Shown: one piece after another, positions 7,376 through 16,780 of the stretch
How positions within the stretch are numbered: the stretch's first letter is position 1
How the letters are laid out: the number at the start of each line of letters is the position of its first letter
Origin: Candidatus Gastranaerophilales bacterium
GTDB taxonomy: Bacteria; Cyanobacteriota; Vampirovibrionia; Gastranaerophilales; Gastranaerophilaceae
Direction of reading: 5' to 3'
DNA length: 43,604 nt
Assembly: GCA_944323285.1 (NCBI GenBank)
Contig: CALURV010000026.1
Coordinates: 1-43,604, forward strand
The notes under the pieces: generated by a model
Told to the model about the DNA's origin: nothing
The model's input: only the letters and a program-made list of their open reading frames with translations
Database searches by the model: none
Position numbers and translations under genes: made by a program

Positions 7376-10300
7376 TTATTGATTTCCCAAACTAAATATA
7401 TCATATATTTCTTGATCAGAAAGCTCTGTAATAACTTTTTCTCCTTCAAATACAGCTAAATTAACAAGTTCTTTCTTTTGTTTAATCATCTCATCAATTT
7501 TTTCTTCAAAAGTACCAATAGTAACTAAGCGGTGAACCATAACATTTTTATCTTGACCTATACGGTAGCTTCTATCAGTTGCCTGCTCTTCAACGGCAGG
7601 ATTCCACCATAAATCATAATGAATAACATTTGTTGCTGAAGTTAAATTAAGTCCTGTACCGCCGGCTTTCAATGATAAAAGCATTATTTTCTGCTCGGGA
7701 TTTGTTTCAAATTCTTGCAGCATTTTTTGTCTTTGGGTTGTATTCAATGACCCATGGAAAAATAACGGAGATATATTTAACTCATTTTGTATTATTGTTG
7801 ATAAAATATTTCCCATTTCTTTATATTGAGTAAAAGCTATAACCTTTTCATCATTTTCTAAAATTTGTGATAATAAAGAAATAAATTTTTCAGTTTTCCC
7901 TGAAACATCTTTTGTCATCTCCCCATATTTCAAATACTGAAAAGGGTGATTACAAATTTGTTTTAATGCAGTTATAAGTTTAAATATAATTCCACGCCTA
8001 TTTATTCCTTTTTGACCTGAAATATCAGTCATCAATGAATTCAACGTTTTTTCATATAAAGCTGCTTGAGTCTTTGTTAAATAACAATATTCATCAAGTA
8101 CCATTTTTTCAGGCAGATCATCAATTATTGTTTTATCTGTTTTTAAACGTCTTAATACAAAAGGTGAAATCGAAAGCTTTAATTTATCTGCCTGTTCATA
8201 CTGTTTAAATCTTTCAATAGGTATAGCATAACACTTTTGAAAATCTCTAATTGAACCTAAATATCCTTTATTTATAAAATCAAATATGCTCCATAATTCT
8301 GTTAATTTATTTTCAACAGGAGTACCTGTCATAGCTATTTTTATATCTGATTTTAAAGATTTAACAGCAGCCGTTTGTGATGTATCAGGATTTTTAATAT
8401 TCTGCGCTTCATCTACAACAACCATTCCCCAAGTTGTTTTCTTTACTTCTTCAATATCTATTCTTAAAATTGCAAAAGTAGTAATTAACACATCCGCCTT
8501 TAAATCTAATTGGCGTTCAGGCCCATGGTATGCACTCGCTTTCAAAGATGGGGCAAACATTTTTAGCTCTTTTATCCAATTACCCATCAATGTTGTAGGA
8601 CATATTACTAAAACAGGCGCTTTTAATGTCCCCTCTTCTTTTAATTTTAAAATTAAACTAATAACCTGAATTGTTTTACCAAGTCCCATATCATCTGCTA
8701 TACAAGAACCAAAACCTTTTGTTGTATTAGTATAAAGCCATTTTAAACCACCAATTTGATATGGTCTTAATTCACCATTTAACGTTTCGGGTACACTAAC
8801 TTCTACAGTTTTTCCTATATCTTTAACTATATTGGCAAATGCCTCATCATAATCAAATTCATATTCGTTTAAATGCCCTGAAAATGCCGCATGAAGCATC
8901 TCCATTCTTGTTATTTTATCTATTTTTGGATTTTTTAATTTATTTATTATTGACTGTGCTTCACTTTGGTCTATCAATATATATTTATTTTTAAATTCAA
9001 TAATTCCATTTGCATCCTTTATCAGTTTTTCAAATTCTTCAACACTGACTTTTTCATCTCCTATTGAAACTTGAAAAGAGAAATCAAAAATGCTGGACAA
9101 ACTTATATTACTTCCTTTTCCATTTAAAATATCTGCAACATCTTGTTCTCTATATGTTTTTATTTTTGCATTTATGGATGCCCTTGGAACCACTATATTG
9201 CCAAAATTTGGAGGGAAATTTATATCTATTCCTGCTTTGTTTAAATAATATGCAGTATGTATCATTAACTTATAAACATCATTTAATGATAAATACATTT
9301 TTAAATTATCTTCATCTTCAAACAATGTCTCAAGTTCTTTATAATAACGAAGTATATAATTTAATTGTTTTTCAACGATATTTACCAAATAAGAATTTTG
9401 ATAACCCCAATAAAATCCTTCATTATATATTTCTAATAAAGGACGAGCAGGTTCTTTTTCGTTTAATTTTTTATCGTTTGCTTTTACAGATATTGTTAAT
9501 AAAAATTTATCTTCTTCTATTTTTTCAATATCTAATTGCGGACTTACCGGATATTTTCCAATATATATTTCATCAAGCCATTCACTTATTGCATCTGCTA
9601 AATCTAAAGAACGAATATATCTTTTACTATTTTGCGGCTTTATAAAATATACAGAAGATACCATTTCTTTAAATTTATATGACTTAAACTTTAAAAACTT
9701 GAAAATTACATAATTCAAATAATCCTCTATTAATAAATCTGCAATATTTTTTATATTAGATAGTTTAGAAAAATCTAAACTATATACTTCATCTAAGGAA
9801 CATTGAAGAAAATCATTTATTGAAAATATTTCATAAGAAATAGTAAAAAAGTTATCTGTTTTATTAACTTTCGGAAGAAAATATAATTTTTCAACTGTCT
9901 TTTTAACAAACTGTGTAATTATATTAAGTATTCTAAAAGATTCTGTTATATTTGAGTTAGAAACAATTGAGTCAAAACCTGAAAAATATTCCCAAATAAG
10001 TTCCATAGGGATTTTATATCCTATTTTCTGGGTTTTAACTCCATTTTGCTCTATTTCATAAACAATTGATGAAAATCTATACATAGAGCCTTTTGTTTTT
10101 AAATAAAAATCAAAATTATTAGTAGGACTAACAAAAACTTCTAATGTTTTTCCATCTTTAATTAAATAAAAATCAGTATTCTTTATAACATGACTTGAAT
10201 TTTGAAAAGTTGTAGCAAATTCATCTTCTACAAGTTGATAAATGGTACTAATCATTAATCTGAAATCTTTTTTTTCACACCCTACAGGATTTTCTGTAAG

Positions 10301-10378
10301 ATTATGAAACATCTCATCTATATTATTTTTTTTAAAAGAAAATGCAAACTTATTTTTTTCAACTTTGTCGCAAACCAT
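7376..10378 (-). CDS. SNF2-family DEAD/DEAH-like helicase
   Basis: A 1000-residue Swi2/Snf2 ATPase. The N-terminal half (about 1-530) is a poorly recognisable region as in bacterial SNF2 proteins; I see no CxH zinc motif of a SWIM domain. The ATPase core has motif I DDMGLGKT near 563, motif II DEAQ near 655, motif III MTGTPVENKLTELW near 690, the C-terminal helicase motif SLKAGGTGLNLT near 905, and the arginine-finger motif QATDRSYRIGQ near 930. These enzymes translocate on double-stranded DNA and remodel protein-DNA complexes; in E. coli RapA recycles RNA polymerase. A GAGGAAA ribosome site precedes the ATG. It appears to be a single-gene unit, divergent from the TRL-like gene. Confidence 0.92.
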   Translation of the reverse strand: MVCDKVEKNKFAFSFKKNNIDEMFHNLTENPVGCEKKDFRLMISTIYQLVEDEFATTFQNSSHVIKNTDFYLIKDGKTLEVFVSPTNNFDFYLKTKGSMYRFSSIVYEIEQNGVKTQKIGYKIPMELIWEYFSGFDSIVSNSNITESFRILNIITQFVKKTVEKLYFLPKVNKTDNFFTISYEIFSINDFLQCSLDEVYSLDFSKLSNIKNIADLLIEDYLNYVIFKFLKFKSYKFKEMVSSVYFIKPQNSKRYIRSLDLADAISEWLDEIYIGKYPVSPQLDIEKIEEDKFLLTISVKANDKKLNEKEPARPLLEIYNEGFYWGYQNSYLVNIVEKQLNYILRYYKELETLFEDEDNLKMYLSLNDVYKLMIHTAYYLNKAGIDINFPPNFGNIVVPRASINAKIKTYREQDVADILNGKGSNISLSSIFDFSFQVSIGDEKVSVEEFEKLIKDANGIIEFKNKYILIDQSEAQSIINKLKNPKIDKITRMEMLHAAFSGHLNEYEFDYDEAFANIVKDIGKTVEVSVPETLNGELRPYQIGGLKWLYTNTTKGFGSCIADDMGLGKTIQVISLILKLKEEGTLKAPVLVICPTTLMGNWIKELKMFAPSLKASAYHGPERQLDLKADVLITTFAILRIDIEEVKKTTWGMVVVDEAQNIKNPDTSQTAAVKSLKSDIKIAMTGTPVENKLTELWSIFDFINKGYLGSIRDFQKCYAIPIERFKQYEQADKLKLSISPFVLRRLKTDKTIIDDLPEKMVLDEYCYLTKTQAALYEKTLNSLMTDISGQKGINRRGIIFKLITALKQICNHPFQYLKYGEMTKDVSGKTEKFISLLSQILENDEKVIAFTQYKEMGNILSTIIQNELNISPLFFHGSLNTTQRQKMLQEFETNPEQKIMLLSLKAGGTGLNLTSATNVIHYDLWWNPAVEEQATDRSYRIGQDKNVMVHRLVTIGTFEEKIDEMIKQKKELVNLAVFEGEKVITELSDQEIYDIFSLGNQ

Positions 10379-10401
10379 ATGTTTCCTCTGTATATAAAAT
10401 T

Positions 10402-10407
10402 ATTATA
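10402..10407 (-). promoter_or_regulatory. -10 box of the SNF2 gene
   Basis: On the minus strand this reads TATAAT, 23 bases before the ATG at 10378, leaving room for the GAGGAAA ribosome site. No clear -35 is visible. Confidence 0.45.
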
Positions 10408-10460
10408 CACAAAAATATATTAAAAAATATTTATTTTATATTTATATAATTATAAACATC

Positions 10461-10469
10461 TGATATAAT
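10461..10469 (+). promoter_or_regulatory. Extended -10 promoter of the TRL-like gene
   Basis: TGATATAAT, a consensus extended -10 element. It gives a predicted start about 20 bases before the ATG at 10496, with GGAGG in the leader. Confidence 0.55.
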
Positions 10470-10495
10470 TATACTTTAAAGAATTGGAGGTTTCT

Positions 10496-10810
10496 ATGAA
10501 AAAGCTATTGTCACTTGCTGTTATTTCTCTAATGTTTACAGCAATTAGTTCAACATCTGCTCAGGCTGAATCAGTTTATGGTGCAATTTACAAAAATGCA
10601 CAACAACCTGGCGGCGGTTCAGGTTCTGTAGCACCATATAAACAGGGTGAAGCTGTATGTCGCAGTTTCTTTGGTATAGTAGCTCTTGGTGATTGTAGTA
10701 TTAATAAAGCTATGGAAAATGGAAAAGTTAAAAGCCTTTCTCATTATGATGAACATGTAAGAAATATTCTAGGCTACAAAACAGTTAAAGTAGTTGCATA
10801 CGGACAATAA
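10496..10810 (+). CDS. TRL-like family exported small protein
   Basis: A 104-residue protein. The first 24 residues are a Sec signal peptide (MKKLLSLAVISLM, cleavage after AQA). The mature part matches the TRL-like family pattern: a GAIYKNAQQPG start, a KQGEAVCRSFFGIVALGDCSI core, and a terminal block with NGKVKSLSHYDEHVRNILG and a final VVAYG. Family function is unknown; members are small periplasmic or surface proteins. I chose the ATG at 10496 because GGAGG lies 6 bases before it; an upstream ATG at 10484 overlaps the ribosome site. It has its own promoter and terminator. Confidence 0.8.
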   Translation: MKKLLSLAVISLMFTAISSTSAQAESVYGAIYKNAQQPGGGSGSVAPYKQGEAVCRSFFGIVALGDCSINKAMENGKVKSLSHYDEHVRNILGYKTVKVVAYGQ

Positions 10811-10828
10811 AATAAATCTTTAGAATTT

Positions 10829-10858
10829 GAAAGGGCTTAAAAAAGCCCTTTCTTTTAT
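10829..10858 (+). terminator. Rho-independent terminator after the TRL-like gene
   Basis: A 10-bp perfect stem (10829-10838 with 10843-10852), an AAAA loop and a following T-rich tail. It separates the TRL-like gene from the radical SAM gene downstream. Confidence 0.9.
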
Positions 10859-10894
10859 TTCTATAAACTGATAAAATTTTTATTAGGAGATTTT

Positions 10895-11902
10895 ATGAAG
10901 TATAAAAGCTGTCACTTAATAGAACATGGTATCTCTATTGATATCGATTCAATAAAGGCTTGTTGTCTTTCTAGAGAATTTAATAAAGGTCAATTACCAA
11001 TAATTGACAAGTATGAAAATAATATAATTAATTGGCAAGAACTTTTTGATATAAAAAGAAAACATAGAAAACACCAAAAAGTTATGGATTTATCTTTATG
11101 TCAAGGTTGTTATAATCTCCGCGAAGAAGATTGGGACGAAGAAGATTATATTTCATATATCAATTTTGATCATTGGAGTCAATGTAATTCTAATTGTATA
11201 TATTGCTGTGTACAACAAACAAAATCAAAAACTAAAAATAATGTATTAAAAGCAATGAAAGAACTTATAAACTCTGGTAAATTTAAAAACAATGGAGAAA
11301 TAACTTTTCAAGGAGGCGAACCCACTCTATTAAAAGAATTTGATGACCTTATTAAACTTTTTACAAAACAAGGTTCAAAAATAAGAGTTCATTCTTCCGG
11401 AATATTATTTAACAGAGCGATCAGAGATGGTTTAAAGAAAGGAGATGTTTCTGTTGTAATATCTCCTGATTCTGCAAAAGATGAAACTTATAAAAAAATA
11501 AAAAGGGTTGATAAATCAAAAAGTGTTTGGAAAAACATTGAACACTACAGAAGAAGATTAAAAGATAGCTTTGCCAATTTAGTTAAAGTTAAATATATTA
11601 TTATTCCTGGTATAAATGATAATTTGGAAGAAATAGATTTATTCCTGGAAAAAATAAAAAAATTAGATATTAAAAGTATTATTGTTGATATTGAATATAC
11701 TTATGCAAACCAACATATTAATAATATTTCCCCACATATTTATATATTGATGGATTATATTGAAAACTTTGCAAATAAAAATAATATAAACTATGAATTA
11801 TATGATTCAGCAAAATATGCTAATCAAAATCGCACATTTGATAAATTGAAGCAATTTGATAATAATTTCATAAAAGAAGAAATTGCTAAATATATTAAAT
11901 AA
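10895..11902 (+). CDS. Radical SAM protein with N-terminal auxiliary cysteines
   Basis: A 335-residue radical SAM enzyme. The CxxxCxxC motif is CNSNCIYC near residue 102, and the FQGGEPTL motif (GGE, SAM amino-group contact) follows near 146. Before the core lie extra cysteines (Cys6, the Cys-Cys pair of KACCLSRE near 22-23, LCQGCYNLREEDW near 68-80). This is the same layout of an auxiliary-cluster-like region ahead of the core as in the enzyme at 5354-6427. The substrate is unknown. AGGAG precedes the ATG by 6 bases. The stop lies 2 bases from the convergent stop of the membrane protein gene, leaving no room for a separate terminator. Confidence 0.82.
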   Translation: MKYKSCHLIEHGISIDIDSIKACCLSREFNKGQLPIIDKYENNIINWQELFDIKRKHRKHQKVMDLSLCQGCYNLREEDWDEEDYISYINFDHWSQCNSNCIYCCVQQTKSKTKNNVLKAMKELINSGKFKNNGEITFQGGEPTLLKEFDDLIKLFTKQGSKIRVHSSGILFNRAIRDGLKKGDVSVVISPDSAKDETYKKIKRVDKSKSVWKNIEHYRRRLKDSFANLVKVKYIIIPGINDNLEEIDLFLEKIKKLDIKSIIVDIEYTYANQHINNISPHIYILMDYIENFANKNNINYELYDSAKYANQNRTFDKLKQFDNNFIKEEIAKYIK

Positions 11903-11904
11903 TT

Positions 11905-13407
11905 TTATATATTCTTAATTCTTCCTTGTTCCTTAAAAACTTCAACTATATCAGATAAATCCCAATATTTGGTTTTTATTTTAAACGGTGCTGTTTGAAT
12001 ATATAAAACATCTTTGGTTTTATCATAATATGTATTTTTAGCGTCATCAAAACAGAATTCACTGTAATCACAAAAGTATTCTGAAGGGTAAATTATTTTA
12101 GATTTTTGACCTTTTTCTGTTAAAAATATTGCTTGAAGCATAGTCCCAAAACACATATTATTATTTAAAAAAGTATATTTATTAAAATCTTCTTGAGGAA
12201 TGTTGAAGACCACATTATCTGATTTATTAATTAAATTTTTTAGATAAGATTCATATTTCCCAAATTCATAAAAAGAATGTATCTGCCATGTTAAATTTAA
12301 TATTCCAAAGATACTTGCAATAATTATTAAATTAGAGAATAAAAACTTATTATATTTTGATACATCTATATTGAAATAATCTAATAATATAATTAACAAG
12401 CATACAGGATACATAAACCACAATACTAAACTATAATAATGCAATTCAATTTTAGGATTATGAACAAATCCTGTTTTCCAGTACAATATAAGGATAGCAA
12501 ATAAAACAATCGGTGAAATAAAAAATAATAAACTTTTCCAATTAAATTGTTTTTTATAAAACACAGCAATAATTACACATAAAAATGCAAACCACGTAAC
12601 AATCAAATTTCCAGAAAAAAGATTATTAAAAGTAAGAATAGAAGAATCTATCCATTGAGAAATTCCAAGAGAAATATTTGCAGAAGCTTTTAGACCAAGA
12701 TAAATAGTCCTTAAAGGAATATAAATAAAATATAATAGTCCAAAAAAACCAATCAAAGCTTTTGCCCATTGTGCCTCTTTTTCATCATCTCTTTTTATAT
12801 ATAAGTTACTGAATATAAAGAAAATAAGTCCAAGAATGGCTGTAGTTTCAAAAGATTCAAACATATATATAGATAATAAAAAAATTGGAATTACATCTTT
12901 ATAATTAAATTTTTCGCAAGAAAGAAAATATGCTAATAATGAGAAATAAAAAGGTATTGCTATATGAACTTCCCTAATTGCCCATATAGCATTTGGTATA
13001 CAAAACATTATATAAAATAGAAAACCTATTGCAGCTATATCATATCTTTTAGTTCTTCTTGCTGATAGATACATTATTATCAGAGCAAATAAATGAACTA
13101 TAAAATAAGAAGAAGACCAAAGCTTTAATGAATGTATTATAGAATTATCTTTAATAAAATTGAAGAAAATATTGAAAGGAATTGCAATAAGTATATCGTC
13201 AAAAGTTCTTGTTCTTTTTTGTGTAATCATTAAAAATTTAGAATGATTATCATCAACTTGAAATATTACAGAAGCAAAAGATGCAGGAATATCAAAGAAT
13301 AAACCAACTGAATTTTGCCAATAAAAAAATATAAAACAAATAAATGTTACTAAAAAAGAAATAACAAACCATTTATTTTTCTTAAATATATTTTCAATTA
13401 ATTGCAT
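11905..13407 (-). CDS. Polytopic membrane protein, possibly glycosyltransferase-like
   Basis: A protein of 500 residues with about ten membrane segments spread over residues 10-390 and a soluble C-terminal tail of roughly 110 residues containing QEDFNKYTFLNNNMCFGTM. The topology (large N-terminal membrane domain, small C-terminal soluble domain) is like membrane glycosyltransferases of the GT-C type that use polyprenyl-linked sugars, but I see no definite DD or DE catalytic motif, so the assignment is open. I start at the ATG at 13407; the frame is open up to 13503, but that extension would overlap the start and ribosome site of gatC on the other strand. It resembles in general build the membrane half of the protein at 16774-18960. 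Confidence 0.65.
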   Translation of the reverse strand: MQLIENIFKKNKWFVISFLVTFICFIFFYWQNSVGLFFDIPASFASVIFQVDDNHSKFLMITQKRTRTFDDILIAIPFNIFFNFIKDNSIIHSLKLWSSSYFIVHLFALIIMYLSARRTKRYDIAAIGFLFYIMFCIPNAIWAIREVHIAIPFYFSLLAYFLSCEKFNYKDVIPIFLLSIYMFESFETTAILGLIFFIFSNLYIKRDDEKEAQWAKALIGFFGLLYFIYIPLRTIYLGLKASANISLGISQWIDSSILTFNNLFSGNLIVTWFAFLCVIIAVFYKKQFNWKSLLFFISPIVLFAILILYWKTGFVHNPKIELHYYSLVLWFMYPVCLLIILLDYFNIDVSKYNKFLFSNLIIIASIFGILNLTWQIHSFYEFGKYESYLKNLINKSDNVVFNIPQEDFNKYTFLNNNMCFGTMLQAIFLTEKGQKSKIIYPSEYFCDYSEFCFDDAKNTYYDKTKDVLYIQTAPFKIKTKYWDLSDIVEVFKEQGRIKNI

Positions 13408-13501
13408 AAAAAAAATATACCATAATTTATGAAATTGTTTAATAAATACATGAAAAAAGACCTTTCTTATGATAAAATTTTGGTAGTATTTTGGAGGGAA
13501 C

Positions 13502-13783
13502 ATGATAAGTACAGATGATGTTAAACATGTTGCAAAACTTGCAAGACTAGAGTTAACAGAAGAAGAAATAGATAAATATTCAAAACAACTTGGTGAAATC
13601 TTAAAATATGTAGAGCAAATGAATGAAGTTGATACAACAAATGTGGAACCAATGCCTCATCCTATTCCTATTTATAACGTTATGAGAGAGGACGAAGTAA
13701 AATACGAACAAACAAAAGAAGAGATGATGGCAAATGCTCCGTTTGAAGAAGATGGATTTTTCAGAGTACCTAAAATTAATTAA
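13502..13783 (+). CDS. gatC: Asp-tRNA(Asn)/Glu-tRNA(Gln) amidotransferase subunit C
   Basis: A 93-residue protein typical of GatC in length and sequence: [16 protein letters not shown] at the N-terminus, a [19 protein letters not shown] core and the closing [14 protein letters not shown]. GatC stabilises the GatA-GatB complex that amidates misacylated Glu-tRNA(Gln) or Asp-tRNA(Asn). GatA and GatB are not in this window, so the complex is encoded at split loci. TTGGAGGG lies 6 bases before the ATG. pyrG follows after 14 bases, so both are probably cotranscribed; both use glutamine amide nitrogen, though in different reactions. Confidence 0.95.
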   Translation: MISTDDVKHVAKLARLELTEEEIDKYSKQLGEILKYVEQMNEVDTTNVEPMPHPIPIYNVMREDEVKYEQTKEEMMANAPFEEDGFFRVPKIN

Positions 13784-13797
13784 GAATTGAGGAATTG

Positions 13798-15432
13798 ATG
13801 AGCACAAAATATATATTTGTTACTGGCGGTGTTGTATCTTCATTAGGAAAAGGTATAGTAGCAGCATCTTTAGGCAGGTTATTAAAATCTAGAGGTTATA
13901 GTGTTGTAATCCAAAAATTTGACCCATACATTAATGTTGACCCGGGAACAATGAGTCCATTTCAACACGGAGAAGTTTTTGTTACAGATGACGGAGCTGA
14001 AACAGATTTAGATTTAGGTCATTACGAAAGATTTACAGATACAAATCTGGGGAAAATAAATAATGTTACATCAGGAAGCATCTATCAAACAGTTATAAAT
14101 AAAGAACGCCATGGTGATTATTTAGGCGCTACTGTACAAACAATTCCCCATATAACTAATGAAATAAAATCAAGAATAAAAAAAGCTACTCAACAATTTA
14201 AGCCTGATTTTCTTATTGCAGAAATAGGCGGTACAATAGGTGATATAGAAAGTCTTCCATTTATTGAATCAATAAGACAATTCAGAAGTGAAGCCGGTTT
14301 TGGAAACAGCCTTTCAATACACGTTACTTTACTTCCATATTTACCGACATCCGGTGAACTAAAAACAAAACCATCTCAGCATAGTGTTACAAATTTAAGA
14401 AGCTATGGAATTCAACCTGAAATTTTAGTATGCAGAACAGCAAAACCAATTCCAAAAAAAGAAAAAGAAAAGCTGGCATTATTTTGTTCGGTTCCCAAAG
14501 ATGCTGTTATTGAATGCAGGGACATGAAAAGTATTTATGAAGTTCCGCTTGCACTTGAAGAACAAAATCTAGCTTCTGTTGTTCTTCAAAGATTATTTGT
14601 TCAAGAGCAACAACCCAATTTAGAATCTTGGAAAAATTTAGTATACAAAATCAAAAATCCTGAAAAGACAATTAAAATAGCTATTGCCGGCAAATATACC
14701 AAATTATCGGATGCATATATTTCTGTAGTTGAGTCATTAAAACATGCAGGTTATGAAAAAAATGCTCAGATTGATATTAAATGGATTAATTCTGAAGATT
14801 GCATAGAATATGATAAAGCAAAAGAAGCATTAATAGATGTTGATGGACTTGTTGTACCAGGAGGATTTGGGATAAGAGGCATTGAAGGTAAATTAAATGT
14901 TATAAAATATGCAAGAGAAAATAATTTACCATTTTTAGGATTATGTCTTGGCATGCAATGTGCAGTTATTGAATATGCAAGAAATGTTGTGGGATTAAAA
15001 AATGCAAATTCAATGGAATTTAATGAAAATACACCATATCCTGTTATTGATTTGATGACGGAACAAAAGCATGTTGAAGGTTATGGCGGTACAATGAGAC
15101 TTGGACAATTTGAATGTCATATTCAGAAAGGTACAAAAGCAGAAGAAGTTTATGGTACAGATTTTATTTTTGAACGCCATCGTCATAGATATGAAGTTAA
15201 TAATGAATATAGAAAACAAATATCAGATGCCGGTTTGGTATTTTCAGGATTATCTCCTGATGGAATGCTTTGTGAAATGATAGAACTACCTAAAAATGAT
15301 TGGTTTGTAGCTTGTCAATTCCATCCTGAATTTAAATCAAGACCTGAACATCCGCATCCATTATTTAAAGGTTTAATTAATGCGGCTAACAATAGAGTAG
15401 AGAAAAGAGCAAAAGAACTTATAAAATTATAA
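13798..15432 (+). CDS. pyrG: CTP synthase
   Basis: A full-length (544-residue) CTP synthase, which makes CTP from UTP, ATP and glutamine. The synthetase domain starts with [16 protein letters not shown], and [20 protein letters not shown] is present. The C-terminal class I glutamine amidotransferase domain has the oxyanion region GGFGIRG, the nucleophile Cys in LCLGMQCA and the His/Glu pair in [19 protein letters not shown] take the ATG at 13798, preceded by GAGG, over a TTG one codon upstream. Second gene of the gatC-pyrG unit; repeat copy A with a hairpin follows and may end transcription. Confidence 0.98.
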   Translation: MSTKYIFVTGGVVSSLGKGIVAASLGRLLKSRGYSVVIQKFDPYINVDPGTMSPFQHGEVFVTDDGAETDLDLGHYERFTDTNLGKINNVTSGSIYQTVINKERHGDYLGATVQTIPHITNEIKSRIKKATQQFKPDFLIAEIGGTIGDIESLPFIESIRQFRSEAGFGNSLSIHVTLLPYLPTSGELKTKPSQHSVTNLRSYGIQPEILVCRTAKPIPKKEKEKLALFCSVPKDAVIECRDMKSIYEVPLALEEQNLASVVLQRLFVQEQQPNLESWKNLVYKIKNPEKTIKIAIAGKYTKLSDAYISVVESLKHAGYEKNAQIDIKWINSEDCIEYDKAKEALIDVDGLVVPGGFGIRGIEGKLNVIKYARENNLPFLGLCLGMQCAVIEYARNVVGLKNANSMEFNENTPYPVIDLMTEQKHVEGYGGTMRLGQFECHIQKGTKAEEVYGTDFIFERHRHRYEVNNEYRKQISDAGLVFSGLSPDGMLCEMIELPKNDWFVACQFHPEFKSRPEHPHPLFKGLINAANNRVEKRAKELIKL

Positions 15433-15439
15433 AATTTAA

Positions 15440-15596
15440 TTGTTAGAAGGATAACTTGGCAACAAAATACTAACTGCTCTCCTCCATTTCACTACGGATA
15501 CAAGCTCACTCAAAAACAAAGTTTTTGGTTCGTTTTGTAAAAAAAATTCACTCACACTTTCAGCTTATCGTGAATTTTTTCTCGGACAATTTAAAA
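15440..15596 (+). repeat. Dispersed intergenic repeat, copy A (long form)
   Basis: A non-coding segment sharing 88 identical bases (15487-15574) with copy C at 43517-43604. It ends in the hairpin module (AAAAAATTCAC, 18-base loop, GTGAATTTTTT) and CTCGGAC that also occur in copy B at 34.2 kb. It contains a second small hairpin, CAAAAAC-AAA-GTTTTTG. The first part (15440-15486) is diverged from copies B and C. It fills the gap between pyrG and the SGNH-like gene. Confidence 0.9.
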
Positions 15597-15662
15597 TTAT
15601 ATAGTTATATTTTTAAGAGAGGTTATATTGTTCAATCTTATTTTTTATGTTACTATTACAAT

Positions 15663-16691
15663 ATGAGAAAAAAATTAAATAAAATCTTAGGGTATTGTTT
15701 TCAGGTTATTTTATGGTTTATTATTATAGATGTAATAATTTTTCGTTTTTGTTTTCATATAGGCTTTCCTACTCATTACGAAAAAGATGATTATTATATA
15801 GAAGCACCATATGCAATGTATGTATCGAAAGATATTTCAAAGTCATATTTATACAACCGAGAATATAATAAAGAAGAATCTATATTTAATGATTTACATG
15901 AAAATGATATAAAAGTAGCATTTTTTGCAGGTTCTACTGGAATTTTAGGAGAGCCAAAACTTACAAAGTTAATAGAAAAAGAACTATCTGAAAAACTGAA
16001 AAGAAATGTTTTTGTTGGCAATTTTTCAATCTTATCTGGTACTAGTAGGCAGCACATGCATATGTTATTAGAATATTTTAAAGATTTCAAACCAGACATA
16101 GTAATTTTTTATAACGGATTTAATGAAATTGTAGTTCCATTTGGTGAAGATCCAAGACCAGGATATCCATATAATCAATTTTATATTGAAATTCCAGAAT
16201 GGAAAAAATGTTTAATAAAGTATTCAGCAATTTTTGGATTGATTGAAGAACATTACGAAATTATAACTCAAAGAAATAAACTACGTAACCAAATTGGCTA
16301 TATGTCTGCTGATTGGTATGATAATATAGTTTTTAACTATTTTGATACATTGGATAAAGCAAAAATAATTACAGAGAACACTATAAAATCCAGATATTTT
16401 GGTAAACCTATATTTGTTACTTTTTTTCAGCCATTTATAGAAAATAGAGATGGTTATGATATATATGGTAGAAATAGTGAAGTCGAAAATTTAACAAAAG
16501 AAATAAGGAATAAAATTCCCAATTATAATTATATTTATGACCTACATGAAGAATATAATCAATTTAATAAAGAAGAAATATATGATGATGTATGTCATGT
16601 TCATGGCAAAGCCCATGTTGCTATGGCTAAGAAAATAGCGGATTTAGTATATGAAGAATTAAAACAAAGAAAACTATTAAATAAGATTTAG
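15663..16691 (+). CDS. Membrane-anchored SGNH/GDSL-hydrolase-like protein
   Basis: A protein of 342 residues. A single N-terminal membrane anchor (about residues 9-30) is followed by an SGNH-type domain: the block I motif FFAGSTGILGEPK with Ser as likely nucleophile, block III FYNGFNEIVVPFG with the Asn, and the C-terminal DDVCHVHGKAHVAMAKKIADLV with a DxxH pair. The family includes esterases and O-acyl-carbohydrate deacetylases or acyltransferases acting outside the membrane; the substrate is not evident. I start at the ATG at 15663; the open frame upstream runs into repeat copy A and is not coding-like. No Shine-Dalgarno is visible, and TACTAT lies 6 bases before the ATG. Confidence 0.8.
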   Translation: MRKKLNKILGYCFQVILWFIIIDVIIFRFCFHIGFPTHYEKDDYYIEAPYAMYVSKDISKSYLYNREYNKEESIFNDLHENDIKVAFFAGSTGILGEPKLTKLIEKELSEKLKRNVFVGNFSILSGTSRQHMHMLLEYFKDFKPDIVIFYNGFNEIVVPFGEDPRPGYPYNQFYIEIPEWKKCLIKYSAIFGLIEEHYEIITQRNKLRNQIGYMSADWYDNIVFNYFDTLDKAKIITENTIKSRYFGKPIFVTFFQPFIENRDGYDIYGRNSEVENLTKEIRNKIPNYNYIYDLHEEYNQFNKEEIYDDVCHVHGKAHVAMAKKIADLVYEELKQRKLLNKI

Positions 16692-16740
16692 TTCTGCCAT
16701 ATATTTTAGGACCTATGTCTCTTGAATTTATTAATATAAT

Positions 16741-16780
16741 ATTCAGCTTATCGTAAATTTTTTCTCAGACAAATTAAAAT
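16741..16780 (+). repeat. Remnant of the dispersed repeat (hairpin end only)
   Basis: The segment from ATTCAGCTTATCGT through TTTTTTCTCAGACAAATT differs at only a few bases from the 3' end of copy A (CAGCTTATCGTGAATTTTTTCTCGGACAATT). It lies between two convergent genes and overlaps the stop codon of the minus-strand gene at 16774. Confidence 0.75.

Noticed and set aside
10496-10810. TRL-like peptide as a RiPP precursor for the adjacent radical SAM enzyme
   Set aside because: The peptide has a Sec signal and matches the TRL-like family end to end, and a strong terminator separates it from the radical SAM gene.
13408-13503. Longer N-terminus of the membrane protein ending at 11905
   Set aside because: It would overlap the gatC start and ribosome site; the ATG at 13407 directly precedes the first membrane segment.
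15440-15596. CRISPR-like array from repeated CTCAC words in the dispersed repeat
   Set aside because: The short words are irregularly spaced and there are no equal-length spacers.
15525-15662. N-terminal extension of the SGNH-like protein at 15663-16691
   Set aside because: The extension is the translation of dispersed repeat copy A (also non-coding at 43.5 kb). The ATG at 15663 directly precedes the membrane anchor.
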